A stretch of 24,325 bases of DNA from an uncultured Thermoguttaceae bacterium (lineage in GTDB: Bacteria > Planctomycetota > Planctomycetia > Pirellulales > Thermoguttaceae): NCBI GenBank assembly GCA_934725735.1, contig CAKVCP010000022.1:1-24325 (forward strand), given 5' to 3'. This document shows positions 7,340 to 15,229 of this stretch, in pieces. A program made the translations under genes and the position numbers. Position 1 is the stretch's first letter. Every line of letters begins with the position of its first letter. The notes under the pieces are model-generated. The model did not search any database, had not been told where the DNA came from, and saw only the letters and a program-made list of their open reading frames with translations.

Positions 7340-8887
7340 ATGCTCACTAAGATTAAAACATACACGTTGTTAGGCGCCGCCTCCTATCACGTCGACGTCG
7401 AAACCTATGTCGCCAAACTTCCCGACGATACGAACGAGGAGGGGAAGACGACGATCGTCGGGCTTGCCAAGACGGTCGTGCGCGAAAGCGGGGTTCGCGT
7501 CGGGCTCGCGATTCGACACGCCGGGTTCAACATCGGTTCGTGCAATATCCTTGTGAATCTTGCGCCCGCCGATTTGCCGAAACAATCTCCCTCTCTCGAT
7601 TTGCCGATTTCGCTAGGCATAATCTCTTCCGCTGGATTGGCGAAGTTCAGTTCTCTCGACGAATACGCAGTTCTCGGCGAACTGGATCTTGACGGTCACA
7701 CGCGACCTTGTCGCGGCGTTCTGGCTGCGGCGCGCGCCGCGAAAAGCGCTGGTTTGCGCGGGATTCTCGTTCCGAAGGAAAACGCCCCGGAAGCCGCTCT
7801 GGTCGACGGAATCGAAGCGATTGCGATCGAAACCCTTCCCGAAGCCGTCGGGTTTCTACAAGGTCGCTTGAATATTGATCCGACCCCCGGTTTGACGGGA
7901 AACGAATTTGAAACGCATGCGAAATACGACGTCGACTTTGCGGAAGTTCACGGTCAGGAAATGGCGAAACGCGCGATGACGATCGCTGCGGCGGGCGGAC
8001 ACAACGTCCTCATGTTCGGTTCTCCCGGCGCGGGAAAAACGATGCTCGCCAAGCGTTTGACGACGATTCTGCCCCCGATGACCCTCGAAGAGGCGCTCGA
8101 AACGACGGAAATCTATAGCGCGGTCGGCAAGTTGGAGGGAAAGGCGCTCGTCGCGACGCGTCCTTTCCGCGAACCGCAACACTCGATCAGCGAACCGGGG
8201 CTCGTCGGCGGCGGCGCGTCTCCTACACCCGGCGAAATCAGCCTGGCGCATAACGGCGTTCTCTTTCTCGACGAACTACCCGAATTTAATCGCAAAACCC
8301 TCGAAGCGCTACGACAACCCCTCGAGGATCACGTCGCTCGCATCACTCGCGCGAATCAGTCGGAGACCTTCCCCGCGAATTTCGTCCTTGTCGCCGCGCT
8401 CAACCCGTGTCCGTGCGGTTATCGCGGCGATCCAAAACGACAATGTCGTTGTTCCGATCAGCAGGTCGAACGCTACATGGCGCGGATTAGCGGTCCGCTT
8501 CTCGATCGAATCGACGTGCATATTGAGACGCTTCCCGTCACGTATCGCGAACTTTCGTCGACGGATCCGCAGACTTCGAGCGCGGAGCTCCGCGAGAAGG
8601 TCTTGCGCGCGCGCGAAATTCAGACGCAACGCTATCGCGGCGAATCGATTCGCGTCAACGCGCAGATGCGTCGCGCGCATATCACGCGTTACGCCCAGCT
8701 TTCCTCCGAATGTGACAAGATGCTTGAAGACGCGATGGAACGCTTCTCCTTCTCCGCGCGCGCTCACGATAAAATCCTTCGCGTCGCGCGCACTATCGCC
8801 GATTTGGAAGGCTCCGAGAATATCGAGCAACAACATCTTTTCGAGGCTATTTCCTATCGCGTCCTTGATAGAAAGATATGGAAGTGA
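7340..8887 (+). CDS. YifB/ComM-family magnesium-chelatase-like AAA+ ATPase
   Basis: This 515-residue protein has the full architecture of the family: an N-terminal Lon-protease-S5-like domain (about 1-180, with DLPISLGI and AVLGELDLDG), a Mg-chelatase-type AAA+ core with Walker A GSPGAGKT at 227-234 and Walker B VLFLDE at 307-312, the characteristic NPCPCGY at 355-361 with CRCS at 369-372, and a C-terminal domain ending DLEGSENIEQQHLFEAISYR. In Haemophilus and Vibrio the orthologue ComM is a hexameric helicase that promotes branch migration during natural transformation. In most other bacteria the role is less certain. Length and motifs are normal. It is followed nine bases later by priA, another DNA-handling ATPase, which fits a role in recombination or fork processing. 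Confidence 0.93.
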   Translation: MLTKIKTYTLLGAASYHVDVETYVAKLPDDTNEEGKTTIVGLAKTVVRESGVRVGLAIRHAGFNIGSCNILVNLAPADLPKQSPSLDLPISLGIISSAGLAKFSSLDEYAVLGELDLDGHTRPCRGVLAAARAAKSAGLRGILVPKENAPEAALVDGIEAIAIETLPEAVGFLQGRLNIDPTPGLTGNEFETHAKYDVDFAEVHGQEMAKRAMTIAAAGGHNVLMFGSPGAGKTMLAKRLTTILPPMTLEEALETTEIYSAVGKLEGKALVATRPFREPQHSISEPGLVGGGASPTPGEISLAHNGVLFLDELPEFNRKTLEALRQPLEDHVARITRANQSETFPANFVLVAALNPCPCGYRGDPKRQCRCSDQQVERYMARISGPLLDRIDVHIETLPVTYRELSSTDPQTSSAELREKVLRAREIQTQRYRGESIRVNAQMRRAHITRYAQLSSECDKMLEDAMERFSFSARAHDKILRVARTIADLEGSENIEQQHLFEAISYRVLDRKIWK

Positions 8888-8896
8888 ACGCCAAGT

Positions 8897-11488
8897 ATGA
8901 ATCAGCTCCAGGGGCAAACCTTTTTTGATCCAACGAATCCGACGTGGACCCTCTACGATCCCTCGCGCGAGATTCTTGTCGCGCGGGTCGCGTTCGTCGA
9001 CGGGCCCGACGGCGTCTTCGATTACAAGGTTCCCGACGCGTTGCGCGCCCGCGTTAGGCCCGGAGTTCGCGTCTTAGCGCCGCTGGGCGCGCGCAATCGT
9101 TCCGTCGTCGCATACTGTCTTGAGATCGCTCCGCGACGCGTCGAGGAAACGCCGCCCCCCGCGCCCTCGCGCCCCAAACCGAAAGAGGACGCGCCGACTC
9201 TCTTCGAACTCGATCCGCGTTCTGAAAAGAAACAAAACGACGCCCCAAAAGCGACCGTCGAAGGGAAGACCTTTCGTCTGAAAGAGATCGCCGCAGTCGT
9301 CGACGAAAAACCGATTCTCTCTCCCAAACTTCTGAAACTCGGACTCGATCTTGCTCAGCGCTGCATCGCGCCGATCGGTCAAACTCTCGACGGGATGGTT
9401 CCCGCAGGGGTGCGCGACGCGATCGGTTCGCGCTTGACGACCGTCTTTCTTCTCGCTCCCGACGCGGCGGAGCGCCTCAGACGCTTCGACAACGCGAAAG
9501 CGGAAGGCGTCCGCGCGTTGACGCCTAAACAACGTTACGTCCTCGACGAGTTGCGACGTTGCGCGGAACCGCCGACCCTCGCGGAACTCTCGCGTCAGGC
9601 GAAATGTTCCTCCGCGCCGATCCTCACTCTCAAGAAACTCGGGCTCCTGACGACGAAACGCGTGAAGCGAACGAGTCGCTTTTACGACGAACTCGCCGCC
9701 GCGCAGAAGACCGAGCCAAAGACCGTTCCGCACGAGCTCAACCCCGAGCAGCGTCGCGCTCTCGACGCGATTCTCGGCGCCCTCAAAGAAGCTCGAACCG
9801 AAACTTTTCTGCTTCACGGCGTCACTGGAAGCGGCAAGACGGAAGTCTATATCGACGCGATCGAAGAGGTCGTTTCTTACGGAAAACAGGCGATCGTTCT
9901 CGTACCGGAGATTAGTTTGACCCCGCAGACCGTTCAGCGCTTCAGGGCGCGACTTGGGGATATCGCCGTGTTGCACAGCCGTCTGACCGACCTTGAGCGG
10001 AAACTCGAATGGGAGAAGATCGAGCAGGGGAAGGCGCAAGTCGTCGTCGGCGCGCGCAGCGCGATCTTCGCCCCTTGTTCGCGCTTGGGGCTGATCGTCA
10101 TCGACGAGGAGCACGAGACGTCGTTCAAACAAGACGTGGCCCCTCGCTATCACGCGCGGGTCGTCGCGCAAATGCGCGCGCAAAATGAGAACGCGATCCT
10201 CGTCCTCGGTTCCGCGACCCCGTCGTTGGAGAGTTGGCGCAACGCGAAAGCGGCCCGCTATACCCTTCTCGAACTTCCGAACCGCGTGAGGAATCTCCCT
10301 CAGCCGCCGGTCTATATCGTCGATATGCGCGATCGCGGCGCGGCGGGGTTCACGCACGGCTCGATGTGCCAGCGTTTGCGGCGCGAGATCGAGCTTGCGC
10401 TCGACGCGGATCCGACGAATCAGATCGTTCTCCTCCTGAATCGGCGCGGATACTCCACGCACATTCAGTGCCCGTCGTGCGGCGAAACCCTCAAGTGCCC
10501 CGACTGCGACGTCGCGCTCACGCACCATATTACGCAGCAGATCGCTATCTGCCATTATTGCGATTATCAGATTCCCGCGCCGAAAAAATGTCCTTATTGC
10601 GGTTTTGCGGGGATTAAATACGGCGGCGTGGGGACTCAACGACTCGAGCAGGAATTCGCCGCGAATTTTCCCAACGCGCCGATTCTTCGAATGGACTCCG
10701 ACACGACGCAGGCGAAAGACGCGCACGAACGCGGGCTCGAAGCGTTCCGTCGCGGCGAATATCGCGTCTTGCTGGGAACGCAGATGATCGCCAAGGGGCT
10801 CGATTTCCCGAACGTCGTTCTCGTCGGGATCGTCAACGCCGACGCCGCGCTCCATCTTCCCGACTTTCGCGCCCCCGAACGTACTTTCAACCTGATTCTG
10901 CAAGCGTCGGGGCGCGCGGGACGCGGCGACAAGGAGGGGAAGGTCGTCGTTCAAACGTATAAGCCCGACGATCCCGTTATTCTCGACGCGATGCGCGGCG
11001 ACTACGTCGGTTTTGCGTCGCGCGAACTGGCGGCGCGTCGCGTGATCGGGCTACCCCCCTTTACGTCGGCGATCCGCTTCGTCGTGCGCGGCCCCGACGA
11101 GAAGGAGACGCTCGAATTTGCGCGTCAACTCCGCGAAGCGCTCTTCGAGGCGCTACGCGACGTCAATATTGAACATGGATACGACCCGAAAAATCCGCCG
11201 GTTGAGAACGCCGAGGAGGTCGAGGCGACGCGCGACGCGTCGGGACGCAATTTCGTTTCTCTCACGCCGCGCAAACCCAGGCCGCGCGCGCCCCTGATGG
11301 GACGCCTCGTCGGCCCCGCGCCGTGTCCTTTTCCGAAACTGCGCGGAAATTTTCGGTTTCATTTGCAGCTTTACGGGGCCCCCGGTCCCTTGCTTCGCGA
11401 AGCGGCGCGACGCGTCGCGTTGGGTAAGCTTAAACAGCCGTCGTCGGTGCAATGGATCGTCGACGTCGACCCGATCGACGCGTTATAG
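8897..11488 (+). CDS. priA: Primosomal protein N' (PriA), replication-restart helicase
   Basis: PriA recognises stalled forks and D-loops and loads the replicative helicase. The 863-residue product is longer than the usual ~730. It shows the 3'-DNA-binding N-terminal domain (VARVAFVDGPDGVFDYKVP at 28-46), a winged-helix region (~205-262), Walker A GVTGSGKTEVY at 308-318, the DEEH box at 403-406, GSATPSLESW at 438-447, four CxxC pairs for two zinc ions (Cys525/528, 534/537, 552/555, 565/568), the helicase motif QMIAKGLDFPNV at 629-640, and QASGRAGRG at 669-677. Two unusual inserts are present. One is Pro/Lys-rich at about 84-120 between the N-terminal domain and the winged helix. The other is at about 760-800 in the C-terminal domain. 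The ribosome site is weak and the gene follows its neighbour by nine bases, so translation may be coupled. Confidence 0.97.
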   Translation: MNQLQGQTFFDPTNPTWTLYDPSREILVARVAFVDGPDGVFDYKVPDALRARVRPGVRVLAPLGARNRSVVAYCLEIAPRRVEETPPPAPSRPKPKEDAPTLFELDPRSEKKQNDAPKATVEGKTFRLKEIAAVVDEKPILSPKLLKLGLDLAQRCIAPIGQTLDGMVPAGVRDAIGSRLTTVFLLAPDAAERLRRFDNAKAEGVRALTPKQRYVLDELRRCAEPPTLAELSRQAKCSSAPILTLKKLGLLTTKRVKRTSRFYDELAAAQKTEPKTVPHELNPEQRRALDAILGALKEARTETFLLHGVTGSGKTEVYIDAIEEVVSYGKQAIVLVPEISLTPQTVQRFRARLGDIAVLHSRLTDLERKLEWEKIEQGKAQVVVGARSAIFAPCSRLGLIVIDEEHETSFKQDVAPRYHARVVAQMRAQNENAILVLGSATPSLESWRNAKAARYTLLELPNRVRNLPQPPVYIVDMRDRGAAGFTHGSMCQRLRREIELALDADPTNQIVLLLNRRGYSTHIQCPSCGETLKCPDCDVALTHHITQQIAICHYCDYQIPAPKKCPYCGFAGIKYGGVGTQRLEQEFAANFPNAPILRMDSDTTQAKDAHERGLEAFRRGEYRVLLGTQMIAKGLDFPNVVLVGIVNADAALHLPDFRAPERTFNLILQASGRAGRGDKEGKVVVQTYKPDDPVILDAMRGDYVGFASRELAARRVIGLPPFTSAIRFVVRGPDEKETLEFARQLREALFEALRDVNIEHGYDPKNPPVENAEEVEATRDASGRNFVSLTPRKPRPRAPLMGRLVGPAPCPFPKLRGNFRFHLQLYGAPGPLLREAARRVALGKLKQPSSVQWIVDVDPIDAL

Positions 11489-11553
11489 CGTGTGGTCAAA
11501 CGCGCCCTTCGCCCATATATGCTTGATTTTGGAATTTAAGGAGTTATGACGAC

Positions 11554-12474
11554 ATGAGCACGATGATTCGTCCTTTAGCGTTGATGTGCGCGTTTATCGT
11601 CGGGTGGTTTTTCCCGCAAGGAAGCGCCTTCCTGTGGTCCATCCCGTGGTTTGTGCGCTATATGATATTTATGACGTTTCTGGGTATGAAGTTGCGGCGG
11701 AGTCATTTCGCGATCTTGTTCTTCAATATCGCGATCGGAATGGGCGCTTGCGAACTCTTCAAGTATCTCGACCAACCGACCCTTGCCGCAGCGGCGTTCT
11801 TCACCGGCCTCGCGCCGACGGCGACCGCCGCGCCCGCGATCGCGTCCTTCTTGCGGCGCGAAGTCGAGTACGTCGTCACGGGTATGCTCCTCACGACGGG
11901 GGGAATCGCGATCGCGCTCCCCGCGCTTTTGCCGATTTCGGTCGGCGTCGAAACGGGGGACAATTCCTTCTGGATGGCGTTTATGCACGTTGCGCTGCGC
12001 GTTCTCTCGACGATCGTCGCGCCGATCGCCGCCGCGCGGCTCCTGCGCTTGATCTATCCGAACGCGGCGACATGGACGAAAAAGTGTAAGAGCGCCACCT
12101 TTTACGCGTGGGTTCTCATGGTCACCGTTCTTTCCTGCGGCGCGTCGGAATTCATCCATAACCCCGTGAACGGCGTGAAGACGACCGTTCTTCTCGAAAT
12201 GCTCGCGCTCTCCCTCGGTATTTGCGTCTGCAACTTCGTTTTGGGATATTTCCTCGGCGAGAAACATTATCGGCAAGAATCGAGTCAGACGCTGGGGCAG
12301 AAGAATACGGGGCTCATGGTTTACTTTGCGATGCTTTACTCGAATCCGCTTGTCGCGCTGGGGCCGACCCTTTACGTGCTGTGGCATAATTCCTGGAACG
12401 CGTTGCAGCTAGAATGGCAAGCGATCAAGGACGCGCGTATAGCGCATGAAGAAAAAGAGTCGCAAACTAAGTGA
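11554..12474 (+). CDS. BASS/SBF-like membrane transporter (bile acid:Na+ symporter superfamily)
   Basis: This is a 306-residue hydrophobic protein with roughly nine membrane segments and a short charged C-terminal tail. The central FFTGLAPTATAAPAIASFL and the later GQKNTGLMVYFAMLYSNP resemble the two crossover motifs of the bile acid:sodium symporter family. Members carry organic anions such as bile acids, pyruvate, pantothenate or glucosinolates, so the substrate cannot be read from sequence. The start at 11554 follows AAGGAG by ten bases. An ATG at 11546 in another frame gives only a three-codon reading frame ending at 11557. The gene sits between priA and ispF with short gaps (65 and 15 bases). 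Confidence is good for an integral membrane transporter and moderate for the family. Confidence 0.72.
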   Translation: MSTMIRPLALMCAFIVGWFFPQGSAFLWSIPWFVRYMIFMTFLGMKLRRSHFAILFFNIAIGMGACELFKYLDQPTLAAAAFFTGLAPTATAAPAIASFLRREVEYVVTGMLLTTGGIAIALPALLPISVGVETGDNSFWMAFMHVALRVLSTIVAPIAAARLLRLIYPNAATWTKKCKSATFYAWVLMVTVLSCGASEFIHNPVNGVKTTVLLEMLALSLGICVCNFVLGYFLGEKHYRQESSQTLGQKNTGLMVYFAMLYSNPLVALGPTLYVLWHNSWNALQLEWQAIKDARIAHEEKESQTK

Positions 12475-12489
12475 ATTTAGGAAGATAAG

Positions 12490-13080
12490 ATGGGAAACGA
12501 GACGTTGGCGCTCGAAGAGCGCGTAAGACGATTGGAAGCGCAGGTCAAGGCGCTTTTGGCGCTCCGCGACGACGACGAGCGATATCGCGTCGGCTACGGA
12601 TGCGATTTGCACCGCTTTACCGAAGGATCTTCTCTCCGCTTGGGGGGGATTGTGATCCCGTATTGTCAATCTCTTCTTGGTCATTCCGACGCGGACGCGC
12701 TCTTGCACGCGATCGCGGACGCGATCCTCGGCGCGGCGGGCGTCGGCGATATCGGCGAGCTCTTTCCCGACACGGCGGAGGAGAATCGCGACCGCGATTC
12801 CGCCGAAATCCTAATGATCTGCGTGGAAGAGGCGCTCAAGCGGGGATGGCGGGTCGTGAATCTCGATTGCGTCGTTTGCGCACAGCGTCCTAAACTCGGG
12901 CCCTTGAAGAAGGCGATGCGCGCGCGAATCGCCGCGATTCTGGACGTCCCCGAGGATCGCGTGAACGTCAAAGCGAAGACGGGGGAACATGTCGGGCCCG
13001 TCGGACGCCTCGAAGCGATCGAGACGTTCGCGACCGTGCTGATGACGCACGTTTCGCGCGAGGAGGAGCGAGAGGAATGA
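12490..13080 (+). CDS. ispF: 2-C-methyl-D-erythritol 2,4-cyclodiphosphate synthase with N-terminal extension
   Basis: IspF closes CDP-methylerythritol 2-phosphate to the cyclic diphosphate and releases CMP in the MEP isoprenoid pathway. The enzyme is a trimer with Zn and Mg at each interface. The metal ligands are visible as Asp39 and His41 in GYGCDLHRF and His73 in LLHA. GHSDADALLHA, GDIGELFPDT and KTGEHVGPVGRLEAI are family motifs. The protein is 196 residues against about 157-160 normally, because of a charged helical extension (residues 1-32, LALEERVRRLEAQVKALLAL) before the catalytic domain. An ATG with AGGAAG at a proper distance supports the extended start. No in-frame start appears nearer the domain. 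The stop overlaps the apbE start in an ATGA, indicating coupling. No other MEP-pathway gene is in the window. Confidence 0.96.
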   Translation: MGNETLALEERVRRLEAQVKALLALRDDDERYRVGYGCDLHRFTEGSSLRLGGIVIPYCQSLLGHSDADALLHAIADAILGAAGVGDIGELFPDTAEENRDRDSAEILMICVEEALKRGWRVVNLDCVVCAQRPKLGPLKKAMRARIAAILDVPEDRVNVKAKTGEHVGPVGRLEAIETFATVLMTHVSREEEREE

Positions 13081-14303
13081 GCCAAGAACGCGCCGCGCTT
13101 CCCTCCGAAGAAGAAGCGCGCTTAAAGCCGGGATCTTTGACCGTTTATCGCCGTCGCGCGATGGGGTCCGATTTCGAAGTCGCCGTGAACGAAAGCGGCG
13201 ACGCCGACCGGGAGTCTTTCGCCGCCGACGCCGCGTTAGCCGCGCTAGACGAAGTCGACCGCGTCGAGGAGATTCTCTCCGTCTTTCGTCCCCATTCGAC
13301 GATTAGTCGCCTCAATCTTCTCGCACCCGAGATGGACGTTCGCGTCGACGAGGAACTCTGGGGATGGCTCGAAACGTCGCTTCGTCTTGGGGTCGAGACC
13401 GAGGGGGCGTTCGACGTCGCGTGCGCTCCGCTATGGCGCGCGTGGGGCTTTGCGAAACGCGACGGGGAGTTTCCCTCGAAGGAGAGGCTTGACGCCGCGC
13501 TGCGTCTCTCCGGAGCGCGACATTTGCGTCTCGACCCCGACGCGCGGAGCGTCGCTTTCGACGAATCGGGCGTCGAATTGAATTTCGGCGCGATCGGCAA
13601 GGGGATCGCTCTCGATTGCGCGGCGACGATCCTCGAAAACGAAGGGCTCGGTTCCTTCCTTCTCCAAGGGGGCAAGAGCGGCGTGATCGCGCGAGGGGGA
13701 CGAAAGAACGACTTTTCTTTCGCGACGTCGGCGTTGATTCGCGGCGCGGCGACCCTTGCGCCGACGCGCGAGGACGAGGACGAAATCGACGAAGAGAGCG
13801 GGCTGCGACGCCATCGACGCGGTTCGACTCAAAAAGACGCGCAAATCGCCGTCGACGTCCTCCTTCCCGACTTTGGCGACGACGCGTTTTTCGAACCCCC
13901 CGCCGACGAGCCCGTCGGATGGACGATCGGCGTTTCGCACCCGTTGCATCCGGATCGCCGACTTGCGGAACTGTGGTTACGCGACAAAGCGTTGGCGACG
14001 TCGGGATCGACGTGGCAGTTCTTCCGCAGCGGGGGCAAGAGATATTCGCATATCATCGATCCGCGCACGGGATATCCGAGCTTCGGGGTCTTGTCGGCGA
14101 CGGTCTTGGCGCCGACGGCGACGGAAGCCGACGCGCTTTCGACGGCTTTTTTCGTCGCCGGAGCGTCTTTTACGGAGAGTTATTGCGCGAAGAGAAAGGA
14201 CGTGGCCGCGTTCCTTGTGTTGGAGAAAGGGGATAGCGGGAGATACGAGCTCGCGTCCTTTAATTTCGAGCCTGGCGAGCTGCGCCTTGTCGACGCGCGT
14301 TGA
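13077..14303 (+). CDS. apbE: ApbE-family FAD:protein FMN transferase with an acidic insert
   Basis: ApbE enzymes use FAD to attach FMN covalently to Ser/Thr of flavoproteins such as Na+-translocating NQR or RNF subunits. The 408-residue product carries the expected order of motifs: MGSDFEVAV at 29-37, AFDVACAPLW at 111-120, LNFGAIGKGIALD at 168-180, LLQGGKSGVIARGG at 195-208, GWTIGVSHP at 281-289, HIIDPRTGYPS at 325-335 and TATEADALSTAFFV at 347-360, where the Asp/Thr residues bind Mg. Between IARGG and GWTIG there is an insert of about 70 residues rich in Asp, Glu and Arg that family members normally lack. There is no signal peptide or lipobox, unlike most periplasmic ApbE proteins, so this copy looks cytoplasmic. 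It overlaps ispF by four bases and ends just before a bidirectional terminator. No obvious flavinylation target is nearby. Confidence 0.92.
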   Translation: MSQERAALPSEEEARLKPGSLTVYRRRAMGSDFEVAVNESGDADRESFAADAALAALDEVDRVEEILSVFRPHSTISRLNLLAPEMDVRVDEELWGWLETSLRLGVETEGAFDVACAPLWRAWGFAKRDGEFPSKERLDAALRLSGARHLRLDPDARSVAFDESGVELNFGAIGKGIALDCAATILENEGLGSFLLQGGKSGVIARGGRKNDFSFATSALIRGAATLAPTREDEDEIDEESGLRRHRRGSTQKDAQIAVDVLLPDFGDDAFFEPPADEPVGWTIGVSHPLHPDRRLAELWLRDKALATSGSTWQFFRSGGKRYSHIIDPRTGYPSFGVLSATVLAPTATEADALSTAFFVAGASFTESYCAKRKDVAAFLVLEKGDSGRYELASFNFEPGELRLVDAR

Positions 14304-14321
14304 TCGTTTCTGAAAATAAAG

Positions 14322-14356
14322 AAGCCCGATTCTATGACGGAATCGGGCTTTCTTTT
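14322..14356. terminator. Bidirectional terminator between apbE and HU
   Basis: AAGCCCGATTC at 14322-14332 pairs perfectly with GAATCGGGCTT at 14340-14350 around a seven-base loop. An A-rich stretch (AAAATAAAG) lies to the left and TTTCTTTT to the right, so the same hairpin works for apbE on the + strand and for the HU gene, whose stop is at 14377, on the - strand. Confidence 0.9.
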
Positions 14357-14376
14357 GTTAGCGCAACGCGTTAAGC

Positions 14377-14748
14377 TCAGGCGGAGACGTTGCGGGTCTT
14401 CTTCGCCGCCTTAGCGGGGGCGGCCTCTTTAGTCGTTTTCTTAGCGGTCGACTTCTTGGATTTGGAGGCGCGTCGCGCGTCCAGCGTTCCCTTCATGAGC
14501 TTGCTGGGCTTAAAGACGACGGTGTCGTGCTCTTCGACCTGAACTTCCTCGCCGGTGCGGGGATTGTGCGCTTTTCTCGCGGCTCGCGTTTGGACGCTGA
14601 AGACGCCAAAGCCGCGGAGTTCAACGCGACCGTGCTTGACGAGCAACTTGGAGATTGCGTCAAAGGTCGCTTGAACCGCCGCTTGAGAGTCGACAAGACT
14701 GAGCTGAGTCGCGGTGTAGACGTGTCTAGCAATTTCTTTCTTGGTCAC
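14377..14748 (-). CDS. HU-family DNA-binding protein with Lys/Ala-rich C-terminal tail
   Basis: HU proteins bind and bend DNA and compact the nucleoid as dimers. The first ~90 residues are a complete HU fold: TKKEIARHVYTATQLSL, FDAISKLLVKHGRVELRGFGVFSV, then the DNA-binding arm RAARKAHNPRTGEEVQV and VVFKPSKLMK. The remaining ~33 residues are a basic tail with KSKKSTAKKTTKE and PAKAAKKT, similar in style to histone H1 or the tails of mycobacterial HupB and some planctomycetal HU proteins. The start codon is GTG, chosen because AGGGAG lies nine bases upstream and MTKKEI is the usual N-terminus of this subgroup. It is a single gene with its own AT-rich promoter region and shares its terminator with apbE. 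Confidence 0.93.
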   Translation of the reverse strand: MTKKEIARHVYTATQLSLVDSQAAVQATFDAISKLLVKHGRVELRGFGVFSVQTRAARKAHNPRTGEEVQVEEHDTVVFKPSKLMKGTLDARRASKSKKSTAKKTTKEAAPAKAAKKTRNVSA

Positions 14749-14841
14749 TGGTAATTTCTCCCTCGTTCCCCGCGTTGGACAATGACGAATCTTAGCCCTT
14801 CGTCTTAACCCATGCTCTAATATTATATATTTGTTGTAAAT

Positions 14842-14876
14842 ATTATTGTTTTTATAATTGTTCTATTCAAGCGACG
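14842..14876 (-). promoter_or_regulatory. Candidate HU promoter
   Basis: On the - strand, CGTCGCTTGAATA (plus-strand 14864-14876) contains a -35-like TTGAAT, followed after 17 bases by AATAAT (plus-strand 14842-14847). The 13-mer is identical to one upstream of folP. A second option is the perfect TATAAT at plus-strand 14822-14827, which lacks a good -35. Transcripts would have leaders of about 65-90 bases. Confidence 0.45.
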
Positions 14877-14939
14877 CAAGGAACAACGACAAATGTCTTA
14901 AATGAATAACGCATAAATCCGGCGAGTGAAAACCTACAG

Positions 14940-14953
14940 ATAACCTAGGTTAT
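14940..14953. promoter_or_regulatory. 14-base perfect palindrome
   Basis: ATAACCTAGGTTAT reads the same on both strands and stops being symmetric immediately outside. It lies in the AT-rich region 190 bases upstream of HU. Its size and symmetry fit a dimeric regulator's binding site, but a single copy gives no functional proof. Confidence 0.35.
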
Positions 14954-15149
14954 GAATACATGTAAAGGAATTCCCGCCTTGGCGCTATTCTAAAACGGAT
15001 ATTTCTGACGTCAAGTATTAGGCTACAACGAACGATGTTATAATTATTTTTATTTCATACATATGTTAAAAAGACATCTAAATTTATGAAGGATAGTGAC
15101 CTAAAATGACGGGCGGATTGTTTTTAGATTCATTTGACGAATTTTGGGG

Positions 15150-15175
15150 ATTTGATCTTTTATATTTGATCTTTT
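15150..15175. repeat. 12-base direct repeat, two copies 14 bases apart
   Basis: ATTTGATCTTTT occurs at 15150-15161 and again at 15164-15175, separated by two bases. Spacing is slightly more than one helical turn. It could be a binding-site pair or a chance slippage product in AT-rich DNA. Confidence 0.5.
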
Positions 15176-15229
15176 GTAACATTTATTCTCCCAACCGGTC
15201 TGAAACGCGAAATCAGAGGCGGTTCCGAC

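Larger units (their letters stand above)
14749..15229. other. AT-rich non-coding region upstream of HU
   Basis: This stretch between the HU start and the terminator of the hydrolase gene is far more AT-rich than the rest of the window and contains no convincing gene. It holds the HU leader and promoter candidates, a 14-base perfect palindrome at 14940-14953 and a 12-base direct repeat at 15150-15175. Several poly-T and TATA-like tracts (around 14820-14860 and 15040-15060) could be bent or easily melted DNA. No tRNA-like cloverleaf was evident. Confidence 0.7.

Noticed and set aside
9074..10954. A 626-codon open frame antisense to priA
   Set aside because: It is fully covered by priA, which has every family motif. 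The strong G/C codon bias of this genome keeps the mirror frame free of stops, and the translation is Arg-rich without domains.
11546..11557. An upstream ATG giving a three-codon frame that overlaps the transporter start
   Set aside because: It is only two bases from the Shine-Dalgarno, too close for efficient initiation, so a regulatory mini-ORF is not supported.
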